This document shows positions 1 to 8,486 of a stretch of 26,694 nt of DNA, piece by piece. The notes below the pieces were generated by a model. The model did not search any database. It saw only the letters and a program-made list of their open reading frames with translations, and had not been told where the DNA came from. Position 1 is the stretch's first letter, and each line of letters begins with the position of its first letter. Source of the stretch: Clostridiales bacterium (lineage in GTDB: Bacteria > Bacillota > Clostridia > Oscillospirales > Oscillospiraceae); NCBI GenBank assembly GCA_004555705.1, contig SFHI01000028.1, forward strand, positions 1 to 26,694. The letters are read 5' to 3'. The position numbers and the translations under genes were made by a program.

Positions 1-115
1 CGCCCGAAACGTCCCGATTTTTGAGCATTTACGGATAAAACGGACATTTCTGTAGCCGTTAGGTTGCGGGCGGCTAATAGCCGCCCCTACAATAACGAAG
101 CGTAAACAACAATTT
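1..115. repeat. MITE-like palindromic repeat (REP-2 family), partial at window edge
   Basis: The left end is cut by the window edge. The copy contains the GC palindrome GGGCGGCTAATAGCCGCCCC (71-90) and ends in AAACAACAATTT (104-115), the terminus shared with the copies at 1614-1739 and 3053-3223. The internal text with 'gagcattt' and 'ggataaaa' also recurs in those copies. No coding capacity was seen. It lies just upstream of the DegV gene, so it may carry or disturb that gene's promoter; only a weak TTGCCG-N17-GATAAG candidate is visible to its right. Confidence 0.7.
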
Positions 116-183
116 GCCGGACTGCAGAGCAAGCCCGATAAGTGTATTCAATAATTCCGGCGGGAACGCATAGGAGCACGATT

Positions 184-1041
184 ATGAGGAAAGTAGCAAT
201 CGCCACAGACAGCAACAGCGGCATCACCCAGGCAAAGGCCAGGGAAATGGGGATTTCCGTCCTGCCGATGCCCTTCTACATTGACGAAGCACTGTATTTT
301 GAGGACATCACCCTGACCCAGGAGCAGTTTTACGAAAAGCTGCAGTCGGACTGCGCCATTACCACCTCCCAGCCGGCGCCGGGGGACGTCACCGATCTGT
401 GGGACAAGCTGCTGGAAGAAAATGATGAAGTGGTCTACATCCCCATGTCCAGTGGCCTGAGCAATTCCTGCGAGACCGCGATCATGCTGGCGGAGGACTA
501 TGCCGGAAAGGTCTTTGTGGTCAACAACCAGCGAATTTCCGTAACCCAGAAGCAGTCCGTTCTGGACGCCATCGAGCTGGCGCGGCGGGGAAAATCCGGC
601 GCGGAAATCAAAGACATTCTGGAAGCAATGAAGCTGGACTCCAGCATCTATATCACCGTGGACACCCTGAAATACCTGAAACAGGGCGGACGAGTCACCC
701 CCGCCGCGGCGGCAATCGGCACCATCCTGAACATCAAACCGGTTCTGCAGATTCAGGGAGAGAAGCTGGACTCTTTCGCCAAGGCCAGGGGTTTCAAGCA
801 GGCGAAAAAAATCATGCTGGACGCGGTGGAGCGGGATATGGAGGAGCGTTTCCGGGATCAGACCGTCCATCTGCACGCGGCCTACACCTGCTCGGGCGAA
901 GAAGCCCAGGCGTGGAAGCAGGAAATCGAGGCCCGGTTCCCCGGCTATGTGATTGACATGGACAGGCTTTCCCTCAGCGTAGCCTGCCATATCGGCCCCG
1001 GCTCCCTGGCCGTCACCTGCACAAAGGCACTTTCCGAATAA
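184..1041 (+). CDS. DegV family fatty-acid-binding protein
   Basis: DegV/FakB proteins bind a fatty acid in the cytoplasm, and in several Bacillota they present it to the FakA kinase for phospholipid synthesis. The 285-residue length is normal for the family. Visible hallmarks are TDSNSGI at the N-terminus, TTSQPAPGD (substrate-side loop), MSSGLSNSCETA, and the C-terminal stretch DTLKYLKQGGRV followed by IGTILNIKPVLQI, all typical of DegV. I chose the ATG at 184 over the in-frame ATG at 142 because AGGAG lies at 172-176, seven bases upstream, and the protein then begins with the family's usual beta strand (RKVAIATDSN). No FakA-type kinase gene is in the window, so the partner must be elsewhere. 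The gene appears monocistronic, with repeats on both sides. Family assignment is firm; the ligand is not knowable from sequence. Confidence 0.95.
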   Translation: MRKVAIATDSNSGITQAKAREMGISVLPMPFYIDEALYFEDITLTQEQFYEKLQSDCAITTSQPAPGDVTDLWDKLLEENDEVVYIPMSSGLSNSCETAIMLAEDYAGKVFVVNNQRISVTQKQSVLDAIELARRGKSGAEIKDILEAMKLDSSIYITVDTLKYLKQGGRVTPAAAAIGTILNIKPVLQIQGEKLDSFAKARGFKQAKKIMLDAVERDMEERFRDQTVHLHAAYTCSGEEAQAWKQEIEARFPGYVIDMDRLSLSVACHIGPGSLAVTCTKALSE

Positions 1042-1068
1042 ACGCATATCGGCTTGATTCAGCAAACC

Positions 1069-1306
1069 GATAAATTGTTGTTTGTAAATTAATGCTGTCA
1101 TTGCGAGCCAGTGCGCACACTGGCGTGGCAATCCCCCGGTTGAAAGGAACCAGGTAATGATTACCACCAAAAACTGCTACAATCCCCACTATTTCGGACA
1201 CTTTTTGATACATTTTCCATCTAACCGGGGGATTGCCACACCAGTCTGCGGACTGGTTCGCAATGACAGGTAATTTGCAGCGCACCCTTTCAAACACCAA
1301 TTTGTC
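1069..1306 (-). repeat. MITE-like palindromic repeat (REP-1 family), copy A
   Basis: This is an about 238-bp element with terminal inverted repeats GATAAATTGTTGTTT (left) and AAACACCAATTTGTC (right). It contains two long complementary arms: GTGTGGCAATCCCCCGGTT-type sequence near 1131 and its complement near 1223-1262. The same element occurs at 10453-10644, 23331-23574 and 26599 to the window end. Copy A is inverted relative to those three. It has no ORF of its own. The right end abuts the stop codon of the small minus-strand gene at 1305. Confidence 0.85.
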
Positions 1307-1520
1307 AAACTGCTGAGCTAACCCAACAAGCATAAACAAATTCCGGAATCGGTTCGTGGCAATCACGCTTCCAATTCCGGAATTTTCTTCTGTTGTAGGC
1401 CTTGCTGCTGGCGGGCTTTCGGATAACGGGGTTCACCTCGCCCCAGGTGTTTCTGCGCCGGCTGTCCAGCCTGCGCTTCTCTTTTTTGGAGAGCTTTTCG
1501 TAGGGAATCATTTTTTCCAT
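1305..1520 (-). CDS. Small basic conserved-type protein
   Basis: This is a 71-residue, strongly basic protein beginning MEKMIPYEKLSKKEKRRLD and continuing with an arginine-rich stretch and NPVIRKPASSKAYNRRKFRN. A strong ribosome binding site (AAAGGAGG, eight bases before the ATG at 1520) supports translation, and the high Lys/Arg content resembles small conserved Clostridial proteins of unknown role. No domain is assigned. The last 15 or so residues run up to the edge of repeat copy A, with the stop codon at 1305-1307 overlapping its last bases. The native C-terminus may therefore have been changed by insertion of the element. Possible RNA or nucleic-acid binding is only a guess from charge. 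Confidence 0.7.
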   Translation of the reverse strand: MEKMIPYEKLSKKEKRRLDSRRRNTWGEVNPVIRKPASSKAYNRRKFRNWKRDCHEPIPEFVYACWVSSAV

Positions 1521-1613
1521 GCCGTTTCCTCCTTTGGGTTTCTTCTTTCATTCTATCAGAAACCCCGGCAAAGGTCAAATGAACAATTTGCTCTCCGAAA
1601 TCATCGGGCTGGA

Positions 1614-1739
1614 AAATTGTTGTTTACAGCAATATCACCGTAGGGGCGGATATTATCCGCCCGCTTTGCTGACGACTACGGAAATGTCCATTTTATCCGA
1701 AAATGCTCAAAGGTGTTTGAAAACTGTAAACAACAATTT
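1614..1739. repeat. MITE-like palindromic repeat (REP-2 family), complete 126-bp copy
   Basis: The termini AAATTGTTGTTTA (1614-) and TAAACAACAATTT (-1739) are perfect inverted repeats. The interior has the palindrome GGGGCGGATATTATCCGCCC. The same palindrome is at about 3077 and 3160, and a variant is at 71-90. No ORF is supported. It sits 13 bp beyond the stop codon of the minus-strand SGNH pseudogene, so a role as a transcript-end structure is possible. Confidence 0.8.
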
Positions 1740-1752
1740 ATCCACCTGCCGT

Positions 1753-2927
1753 TCAGGCCTCCGGGAAGAATGCCAGCAGCGTCCGGGCCATTTTGGTGCC
1801 GCCGAACCAGTTGGGGTGGACGCCGTCGCCCAGGTGCATTCCCTCCTGCATCCTGTGGGGGTCCTCCGGGTCCCGCAGAGCCGCGTCCATATCCACCACG
1901 CCCTCCGCAATCCGGCTGGCCCGGATCAGCTCGTTGTAGCCGCAGCGCAGCGCCTCCGCCCGGTCCCGCCAGGCATCCCCGAAAGCACCGAAGGGGGAAA
2001 CGGTGGCAAGAAGGACCCGGCTCCCCATGGCGTGGGCCTGCCGCGTCACATCCGCCAGAGCGTCAAAAATGTCCTGGGCCGTGGGCACCCGGGGCTCCCC
2101 GAACACAATGCTGTGGCTGCAGTCGTTGACGCCCTCCATCACGAACACCACATCCGGGGCGGCTCCGTCGTACAGGTCAGCGTGGAACCGGTCCTTTCCG
2201 GCGATGCCGAACTGGTGGCCCTCCCCGGGCATAAAGGTGGGGATGGGGTGGGTTTTCTGAATTCGATTGCCCGCGATGCCCGCGTTCATAACGCTGTACT
2301 TCCCCGGGAAACGGCGGTACAGCATGGCGGTAAGGGGATCGGAGAAGAAAGACATATGGGTGATGGAATCCCCGAACAGGCCCACCAGCTTCACATCGTC
2401 CCCGGTCAGCACCGAAATTTCACACAGTCCCACCGCGAACTGATTGGGATAGGGGTCCGCCGCCAGCACAGGAACCAGCTGTGGCTTCACCGTAAAGCCC
2501 AGGGCGTCGGTTTCGTGGAAATTTCCCGTATGGTGGGTGCTCTGCCAGCTGTAGGCGGCGCTGGTGGTGCAGACCGAGCGGATGACGGTCCTGTGCCCGA
2601 AATACAGATACACCAGGAAGTCGTCCTCCGGTGTCACCCGCAGGGCAATTTCATCGGAATAGGGCTGACTGTTTCCCGGCTCTCCTCCCCCGCCAGGGTC
2701 ACGGGGCACCGTGCCGACAGCTTCCCGGTCACCCGGTTTCGCACCGCGACGGCGGCGTGGTCGAAGCGCATGGGTTCGTCGCTGTAGAGGTTATTGAACC
2801 GGATGCGAACCCTGTCTCCCGCAAGGTTGTTGAGGAACACGCTTCTCTGGGTGATGTTCTCGAATACGCCCACCTCCTGGTTGTAATCAATGGGCACATA
2901 GCGCCAGGAGGGAATCCATTTGCTCAT
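1753..2927 (-). pseudogene. SGNH/GDSL-type hydrolase, single frameshift
   Basis: Two overlapping reading frames together make one about 390-residue esterase-like protein. The N-terminal part (from ATG 2927, beginning MSKWIPSWRYVPIDY) is a beta-rich domain that ends in VTLAGEES. The rest, resuming in another frame with YSDEIALRVTPEDDFLVYLY, carries the hydrolase blocks: FGDSIT (nucleophile Ser), NAGIAGNRI, MEGVNDC and the catalytic Asp/His block DGVHPNWFGG. The switch lies near 2685-2695 in a GGGGG run; one extra G would join the frames as VTLAGGGEP. It is either a disrupted gene, a sequencing or assembly error, or a slippage-prone tract. The likely role of an intact protein is carbohydrate or ester deacylation; substrate unknown. 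A second, intact SGNH protein of different architecture lies at 4540-5628. Confidence 0.8.
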
Positions 2928-2962
2928 AACAGCATCCTTTCATGCAGCCTCACGCAAACAGG

Positions 2963-3060
2963 TAATACTGGATGTATTGCGGACTTTTCAAAATGCATTG
3001 TTGGGGCGAAAGATCCGCCCAAAACCCAAAAGGGTAGTTTTTAGAGGTGCCCTGTTGTTT
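2963..3060. repeat. Half-palindrome repeat (REP-3 family)
   Basis: About 95 bp here are nearly identical, in inverted orientation, to 5659-5755. Shared text includes ATACTGGATGTATTGCGGAC, GATCCGCCCAAAACCCAAAA and GTGCCCTGTTGTTT. The copy at 5657-5840 is a full palindrome, whereas only one arm is present here, fused directly to the REP-2 copy that begins at 3053. Confidence 0.75.
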
Positions 3061-3223
3061 AGCGATTCGTTATCGTAGGGGCGGATATTATCCGCCCGCA
3101 GCCTGACCTTTACAAAAGCACTGCGTTCTAACGGAAATGCTCAAAAACAGGAACGTTTCGGGCGGATAATATCCGCCCCTACGGTAGCAACGTGACGTGT
3201 TTGAAAACCTCAAGCAACAATTT
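3053..3223. repeat. MITE-like palindromic repeat (REP-2 family), 171-bp copy
   Basis: The left terminus is TGTTGTTT (3053-3060) and the right terminus is CAAGCAACAATTT (to 3223). Two facing copies of the GGGCGGATAATATCCGCCCC-type palindrome lie at about 3075-3100 and 3158-3181. Together with the REP-3 half element it fills the gap between the SGNH pseudogene and the MFS gene. No gene is seen there. Confidence 0.75.
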
Positions 3224-3310
3224 ATCGCACTGCTGGCAAATATTCTATTTTATCCCGAGGGGATACCTTAACTGTCCACTGAATTCACCCCCGAAAAAGG
3301 AGTATCCATC

Positions 3311-4498
3311 ATGAACCAAGCCACCCCCCTGCGGGCTCCGGAGAAGCTCTGGAACCTGTCCTACATCCTGGTGCTGATCGTCAGCACCCTCAGTTCCTTC
3401 TCCTTCTACATGGTCGCCACCATCATGTCCAAGTACCTGGTGAGCCTGGGCGCAACCATCGCCTTCGCAGGCTTCGTGGTGGGTCTCTTCTCCATCACCA
3501 GCCTGGTCTGCCGCCCCTTCTGCGGCGTTATGGCCGACCGGCTGAACAACATCTGGCTGCTCATCATCAGCAATGCCCTGATGAGCGTGGGCCTGATCGG
3601 CTTTGCCGTCTCCGGAAGTATGCCCCTGATGATCCTCTTCCGGGTGCTCAACGGCGTGGGCTTCTCCATCAGCGGCACCGTCCAGATGGCGCTGATCGTC
3701 CACTTCATCCCCCGGGACCGCACCGGCGAGGGCATCGGCTATATGGGCATCAGCCAGCTCATCGGCTCCGCCTGCGCCCCTGCCCTGGGTCTGGAAATCG
3801 CGGACCGGATGGGGATGTCCGCCACCTTCGTGGCCGCCTCCCTGCTTCCTCTGACCGCCTGCGTCATGCTGCTGTTCCTGCGGAACCTGCAGCCCGCCAG
3901 GAATTCCGAAAAGAAGCGGATCACCTTCAGCGATATCCTGGATGTGAAAGCCCTCCCCTTCACCATTCCCTACTCCACCTTCTCCTTCACCAACGGCGTC
4001 ATCAACGGGTATCTGGTGATGTTCGCGGACCTGCACGGAATTGCCGGCGTCAGCGTGTATTTTACCCTCTATGCCGTGGCGGTGTTCCTGGTCCGTCCCT
4101 TCTCCGACAAGCTCATGGACCGGAAGGGCCTGCGCTACACCGTGTTCCCCGGTATGCTCCTGTGCGCCGCTTCCCTGTTCCTGCTGGGCTTCAGCAAGGC
4201 ACTCTGGATGATTCTGGCCACCGGAATCCTCCGGGCGCTGGGCCAGGGCTCCGCTCAGCCCTCCCTCCAGGCCGGGTACATCAACCGGGTGGGCCGGGAC
4301 CGCAGCGGCGTGGCCACCAGCACCTACTTTCTGGGCGGCGACATCGGCCAGGGCATCGGCCCCATGGTGGGCGGCTTCCTCCTGGCCCGGATTGCCGGGC
4401 TGGCAGGCTATCAGGTGCTGTTCTGCTTCTGCGGCGTGCTGATGCTGGCGGCCATGGTCTATTTCTTCTTCTACTGCAAAAAGGAGGACATCCGCTGA
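3311..4498 (+). CDS. MFS transporter
   Basis: This is a 395-residue polytopic membrane protein of the major facilitator superfamily, the usual size for a 12-helix member. Hydrophobic helices run throughout. The loop after the second helix has GVMADRLNNIW, a version of MFS motif A (GxxxDRxGRR-like), and a related FSDKLMDRKGLRYT loop occurs in the second half. AAGGAG at 3297-3302 fixes the start. The gene is followed 41 bp later by a CE2-like esterase on the same strand, so the pair probably forms an operon. Import of an acetylated sugar or export of the deacylated product would fit, but the substrate cannot be read from sequence. Confidence 0.92.
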   Translation: MNQATPLRAPEKLWNLSYILVLIVSTLSSFSFYMVATIMSKYLVSLGATIAFAGFVVGLFSITSLVCRPFCGVMADRLNNIWLLIISNALMSVGLIGFAVSGSMPLMILFRVLNGVGFSISGTVQMALIVHFIPRDRTGEGIGYMGISQLIGSACAPALGLEIADRMGMSATFVAASLLPLTACVMLLFLRNLQPARNSEKKRITFSDILDVKALPFTIPYSTFSFTNGVINGYLVMFADLHGIAGVSVYFTLYAVAVFLVRPFSDKLMDRKGLRYTVFPGMLLCAASLFLLGFSKALWMILATGILRALGQGSAQPSLQAGYINRVGRDRSGVATSTYFLGGDIGQGIGPMVGGFLLARIAGLAGYQVLFCFCGVLMLAAMVYFFFYCKKEDIR

Positions 4499-4539
4499 GG
4501 GCCCCGTGACCCCGGATTCTTCACCGAAAGGAGTACACT

Positions 4540-5628
4540 ATGCAGCGTTATCCCATCAGCGCGCTTCGTGACCGTCTGGTCACCTACGGCCGCACCTTCT
4601 GGGAGCCCCGGCAGGACACCCTCTATTTCAACTGGAGCTGTTCCACCGTGGAGTTCACCTTCTCCGGCACCCATCTGAATGGGACGTTCCGGGCGGATTG
4701 CGGCTTCGAAATTGAGGGGCTTCCCACAGACCCCAACGCCCCCAAACGGCCCACCTGGCCCTGGGTGGCGGTATTCCTGGACGATGGTACGACCCCCGTC
4801 CGAACGTTCCAGGTATCCTCCCCGGAGGAAACCTGGCTCCTGCATCACAGTGAGCAGCCGGAAACCCAGCGGATTCGGCTGACCAAGCTGACGGAGAACA
4901 GCAAAACCTTCCTGGGCATCCACGCCCTGACCGCCCAGGGCGAATTCCTCCCCGCCCGGCGCCGGGAGGTCCCCCGGGTGGAAATCGTGGGCGATTCCAT
5001 CACCTGCGGCTACGGAAATCTGGTGAAGGACCCCGCCCGCCACTTCTTCTCCGCCGACGAGGATGCCTGGCACGCCTACGGCCCCCTGGCCTCCCGGAAG
5101 CTGGGCATGGAATCCTCCTGCGTCAGCATCTCCGGCATTACCGCCGTGCGCCATCCCGGCTGGATGGGGGATTTCGCCATGGAGGACCTGTACGCCTACA
5201 CCGACCGGGTGTATCAGCCCCGGCTGGGCATGGAGCCGGAAATGTGGGATTTTGAAAGAAATCCCAATGATTATGTGGTGGTCAACCTGGGCACCAACGA
5301 CTGCTTCGGCATTCTCTTCTGCCAGGAGCCCGGGGAGCTGGAGCGGTTCCGGGATGCCTACCGGGCGTTTCTCACCCAGATTCGCCGCTGCAACGGCCCG
5401 GACACCCGGATCGTCTGCGCTCTGGGCACCATGAACTACTACCTCTACCACGACATCGCCTGTGCCGTGGAGGACTACCGCCGGGAAACCGGGGACACCC
5501 GGGTACACCTGCTGCGGTTCCTGCCCATCCACCCCTTCGACGGTCTGGGCGCCGACGGCCATCCCTCCCTGGAAACCCACGCCAATATGGCCGAAGAGCT
5601 GGCCTCCTTCCTGGCCGCCCTTCCCTGA
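4540..5628 (+). CDS. CE2-like SGNH acetylesterase
   Basis: This 362-residue protein has two domains: an N-terminal beta-sandwich (about 20-140) and a C-terminal SGNH hydrolase (about 147-362), the architecture of carbohydrate esterase family 2. The nucleophile block is VGDSITCGYGN (Ser153), the Asn block is NLGTNDC (about 248-254), and the Asp-x-His block is DGHPSLETH (Asp339, His341). No signal peptide is present, so it probably deacetylates sugars or oligosaccharides in the cytoplasm. AAAGGAG sits nine bases before the ATG. It follows the MFS gene and likely shares its transcript. CE2 enzymes usually remove acetyl groups from xylo- or gluco-oligosaccharides; the actual substrate here is unproven. 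Confidence 0.88.
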   Translation: MQRYPISALRDRLVTYGRTFWEPRQDTLYFNWSCSTVEFTFSGTHLNGTFRADCGFEIEGLPTDPNAPKRPTWPWVAVFLDDGTTPVRTFQVSSPEETWLLHHSEQPETQRIRLTKLTENSKTFLGIHALTAQGEFLPARRREVPRVEIVGDSITCGYGNLVKDPARHFFSADEDAWHAYGPLASRKLGMESSCVSISGITAVRHPGWMGDFAMEDLYAYTDRVYQPRLGMEPEMWDFERNPNDYVVVNLGTNDCFGILFCQEPGELERFRDAYRAFLTQIRRCNGPDTRIVCALGTMNYYLYHDIACAVEDYRRETGDTRVHLLRFLPIHPFDGLGADGHPSLETHANMAEELASFLAALP

Positions 5629-5656
5629 GAACAAATCCCGTCAGCTCAGCAGCGCG

Positions 5657-5840
5657 ACAAACAACAGGGCACCTCGAAAAACTACCCTTTTGGGTTTTGG
5701 GCGGATCTTTTGTCCCAACAATGCGTTTTGAAAAGTCCGCAATACATCCAGTATTCCGGACTTTCCAAAACTTATTTTGGAACAAAATCTCTCGCCCAAA
5801 ACACCAAAAAGTAGTTTTTAGAGGTTGCCAACAATTTGTC
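5657..5840. repeat. Long imperfect palindrome (REP-3 family, full copy)
   Basis: The left arm starting ACCTCGAAAAACTACCC (5671-) pairs imperfectly with a right arm ending GTAGTTTTTAGAGGT (-5825). The outer ends ACAAACAACAGGGC and GCCAACAATTTGTC resemble the ends of the other repeat families. Transcribed RNA would form a very long hairpin, so it may also serve as a terminator after the esterase gene. One arm recurs, inverted, at 2963-3060. From 5841 to 5991 nothing further was recognised. Confidence 0.75.
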
Positions 5841-5991
5841 AATCCGCTGCGGAAATCCGGTAATCTGTTTTCACTATACGCCCTCCGGCGCCGGATATCA
5901 AGGGAGGCTCTGAAAAATCGGCAGAAACCGGCGGCAGGGGCCGCTCCTGCTTTGCAGCCGGGAAACCCCCGGGGAAACTTTTTTCGCCGAT

Positions 5992-6020
5992 TTGACATTT
6001 GCCAAATTATCCCATATAAT
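5992..6020 (+). promoter_or_regulatory. Sigma-A promoter of the MATE gene
   Basis: A perfect -35 TTGACA (5992-5997) and a perfect -10 TATAAT (6015-6020) are separated by 17 bp. Transcription would start near 6027, which rules out the in-frame TTG at 6020 as the MATE start codon. Confidence 0.92.
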
Positions 6021-6058
6021 TGGTAAGAAAGAAAAACAGAAAAGAGGCCATACAGAAA

Positions 6059-7441
6059 ATGTCAGTTTCAGCAGCCGCTCCGAAAAAGACAACCGTCCGG
6101 GATATGACGGAGGGTTCCATCGTCAAACAGATCATCCTCTTTGCCCTCCCGCTGATGCTTGGAAACGTTTTCCAGATGCTCTACAACACCGTTGACTCCA
6201 TTGTGGTGGGAAACTATGTGGGCACCCAGGCTTTGGCGGCGGTAGGCTCCACCACCATGATTGTCAATATGATGGTGTTCTTTTTCAACGGCTTCTCCAC
6301 CGGCGCCGGCGTGGTCATCGCCAATTACTTCGGCGCCCGGGATATGAAGATGCTGCACAAGACCATCGAAACCACCATGGCCACCACCTTTTTGCTGAGC
6401 CTCCTGTTCACCGTGGCGGGTGTCGCGGCGGTAAGGCCAATGCTCCGGCTTATGGCGACGCCGGAGGATGTTTTTGAAGAGGCCACCATCTACCTTCAGA
6501 TTTACATCGGCGGGATTTCCGGTCTGCTGGTTTACAATATGGGCAGCGGTATCCTTCGGGCCGTGGGGGATACCATGCGGCCGCTGTATTTTCTGATTCT
6601 GACCAGTGTGCTGAACATCCTCCTGGACCTGGTGTTTGTTCTGGTACTGCACAGCGGCATCGCGGGAGTTGCCTGGGCCACCATCATTTCCCAGTTCATT
6701 TCCGCGTTCCTCATTCTGCTGCTGCTGAGCCGTTCCTCCGATATCTACCGGCTGACCTGGAACGACCTGAAAATTGACCGGGCCATTCTGGGCAGGATTT
6801 TCGCCGTGGGTCTGCCCGCCGGAATCCAGTCCGTCATCACGGCGTTCTCCAACATTTTTGTCCAGTCCTACGTTAATTTCTTCGGTTCCAGCTGCATGGC
6901 CGGCTGGAGCTGCTACAACAAGCTGGATCAATTCATCATGCTGCCCATGCAGAGCATGGCCATGGCCGCTACCACTTTTGTCAGCCAGAATATCGGCGCA
7001 GGAAAACAGCAGCGGGCCAATAAGGGCACCATTACCACGGTATCCATGTCCGTAGGCGTCACTGCCGTCATTGTGGTGGTGCTGTGCCTCTTCGCGGTAC
7101 CCGCGGTGGGGTTGTTTACGCCGGACGATTCCGTCATCGAGTACGGCGTTCTTTTCGTCCGCGCCAATTCCTTCTTTCTGCTGTTCAACTGCGTGAACCA
7201 GGTGCTGGCCGGCGCCCTCCGGGGACGCGGCGATTCCCGGGGGCCCATGATCATTATGCTGCTCTCCTTCGTGGGAATCCGGCAGGTCTACCTGTTTCTC
7301 ATTACCCGGTTCGTCGCCAATACCCCCTTCCTGGTGGGCTTCGGCTACCCTGTGGGCTGGACCACCTGCTGCATCATCGAAGTAACCTATTTCTTCCTCC
7401 GCTGGAGAAATCCAAAACCGGCCTCCCTCCCATCAGCATAG
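6059..7441 (+). CDS. MATE family efflux transporter
   Basis: This 460-residue protein of the multidrug and toxic compound extrusion family has 12 predicted helices and exports drugs or metabolites using a cation gradient. The N-terminus (MTEGSIVKQIILFALPLMLG, then YNTVDSIVVGNYVG) is characteristic of the family, and the inverted half-repeat shows LPAGIQSVITAFSNIFVQSY. The ATG at 6059 is preferred because the upstream TTG overlaps the -10 box; the ribosome binding site is AGAGG about 11 bases upstream. Transcription from the perfect sigma-A promoter ends at the hairpin at 7441. It is unlikely to be part of the neighbouring peptide system, which runs convergently. Confidence 0.95.
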   Translation: MSVSAAAPKKTTVRDMTEGSIVKQIILFALPLMLGNVFQMLYNTVDSIVVGNYVGTQALAAVGSTTMIVNMMVFFFNGFSTGAGVVIANYFGARDMKMLHKTIETTMATTFLLSLLFTVAGVAAVRPMLRLMATPEDVFEEATIYLQIYIGGISGLLVYNMGSGILRAVGDTMRPLYFLILTSVLNILLDLVFVLVLHSGIAGVAWATIISQFISAFLILLLLSRSSDIYRLTWNDLKIDRAILGRIFAVGLPAGIQSVITAFSNIFVQSYVNFFGSSCMAGWSCYNKLDQFIMLPMQSMAMAATTFVSQNIGAGKQQRANKGTITTVSMSVGVTAVIVVVLCLFAVPAVGLFTPDDSVIEYGVLFVRANSFFLLFNCVNQVLAGALRGRGDSRGPMIIMLLSFVGIRQVYLFLITRFVANTPFLVGFGYPVGWTTCCIIEVTYFFLRWRNPKPASLPSA

Positions 7442-7482
7442 ACAAAACAGGTTCCGCCTTTTCGGGCGGAACCTGTTTTGTC
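7441..7482. terminator. Bidirectional intrinsic terminator
   Basis: A perfect 18-bp stem (arms 7441-7458 and 7465-7482, outer bases GACAAAACAGG) with loop TTTTCG lies between the convergent MATE and zincin-like genes. The A-run/T-run pair in the stem base allows termination from both directions. Confidence 0.9.
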
Positions 7483-7538
7483 TATGCACCGGAGAACGTA
7501 CGAAGCGCCCCGGCAGCTTCTTCCGAACCCTGTTTGGA

Positions 7539-8381
7539 TTACCGGCATGGATAGATTTCCGGAAGCAGCTCCATCGCGGTTTTGCCGGAAACCCCGGCAG
7601 CTCTTTGCGCGGCCTCTTCCATATAGCGCCCCGCTTCCCGGATCGCCTGGGGCAGCTCCTCTTGGTTAACATAATGTCCCAACCTTCCGCCCGGGCGGCA
7701 GGTACCGTGTTCGATTCCCAGAAACACGGCTGCCCAAGCCGGCTCATAGCCCCCAAAGGCTGCGGTCAGCCCAATGCAGTCGGCATAGACCTCATCCCGG
7801 AGGATATTTTTCTGCTCCGGCCAGAGCCTGCGGCAGACGAAATGGGTCAGCTCATGGTATTTGCGGATCACCAAGGATTTTTCCCGCCACGTTTCCGCCG
7901 TCAGCCCCAGTTCCTCCGGGGGAACGGCGCTGTAGTACCCGGCGCTGAGAAGGATCAGCGTATCCTGATAGTTCTCCTTCCGGGCCGTGAACCGTTTGAA
8001 CTCCGCAGCCCAGTCCCGGCCGCCGGACGCGAAAAATTCCCGCTTATGGGCCCGGATTTTCTCCCAGTTGTTGAGGCCGCTGATGGTGCTGGCTCCCACC
8101 GAAGGGAGGATTTCTCTCGGCTCGCAGCGGTACGCCAGAGCCCGCAGGGCGTGCTCAAAATCCTCCCGGTTCTCCAGGTACAGCACCGGAACCTCCCCCG
8201 CAGGCGTGGCGCAAAGCTCCAGCGTGTCGTTCTCCGATGTCACAAATTCCGGCGTCCCCTCCACCGCCTCCCCCCGCAGCACCGCCGCCCGGTAAAGCTC
8301 TGAATTCTTCGTTTCATATCTCTGCGGCAATCCCAGCTGCGGATACCTCATCACCAAGCTCCAAATAATCTCTCTGCCCAT
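7539..8381 (-). CDS. Predicted zincin-type metalloprotease (HELTH motif), uncharacterised
   Basis: This 280-residue protein belongs to no family I can name. Residues 176-180 read HELTH, a match to the HExxH zinc-binding motif, within the helix-like context IRKYHELTHFV. About 15 residues later comes RDEVYADCIGL (Glu197, Asp201), which could supply a third metal ligand as in gluzincins. No signal peptide or membrane helix is seen. GGGGAGGTG seven bases before the ATG at 8381 sets the start; the upstream ATG at 8465 lacks a good site. It follows the last Nif11-like precursor by 105 bp on the same strand and ends before the terminator at 7441-7482, so it may share the precursor transcript. A role in peptide maturation or immunity is inference; an unrelated housekeeping protein remains possible. 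Confidence 0.75.
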   Translation of the reverse strand: MGREIIWSLVMRYPQLGLPQRYETKNSELYRAAVLRGEAVEGTPEFVTSENDTLELCATPAGEVPVLYLENREDFEHALRALAYRCEPREILPSVGASTISGLNNWEKIRAHKREFFASGGRDWAAEFKRFTARKENYQDTLILLSAGYYSAVPPEELGLTAETWREKSLVIRKYHELTHFVCRRLWPEQKNILRDEVYADCIGLTAAFGGYEPAWAAVFLGIEHGTCRPGGRLGHYVNQEELPQAIREAGRYMEEAAQRAAGVSGKTAMELLPEIYPCR

Positions 8382-8486
8382 TTTTTCACCTCCCCGCGAA
8401 AACTTCACTCCTGTATTTCGGGGTATCTGCCACAAATGCGGGAGGATTCGAAAACCCTCCCGCATACTCGATGAATCAGATGAATG

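Noticed and set aside
148..1170. Long minus-strand reading frame opposite the DegV gene
   Set aside because: It lies wholly antisense to a firm DegV gene, has no ribosome site and shows low-complexity composition from the opposite strand's codon use.
1069..1306. Repeat arrays read as CRISPR
   Set aside because: Copies are single, kilobases apart and palindromic with inverted termini. There are no regularly spaced short repeats and no cas genes.
4471..5634. Minus-strand open frame of 387 codons
   Set aside because: It is antisense to the CE2-like esterase with intact catalytic blocks; no family features on this strand.
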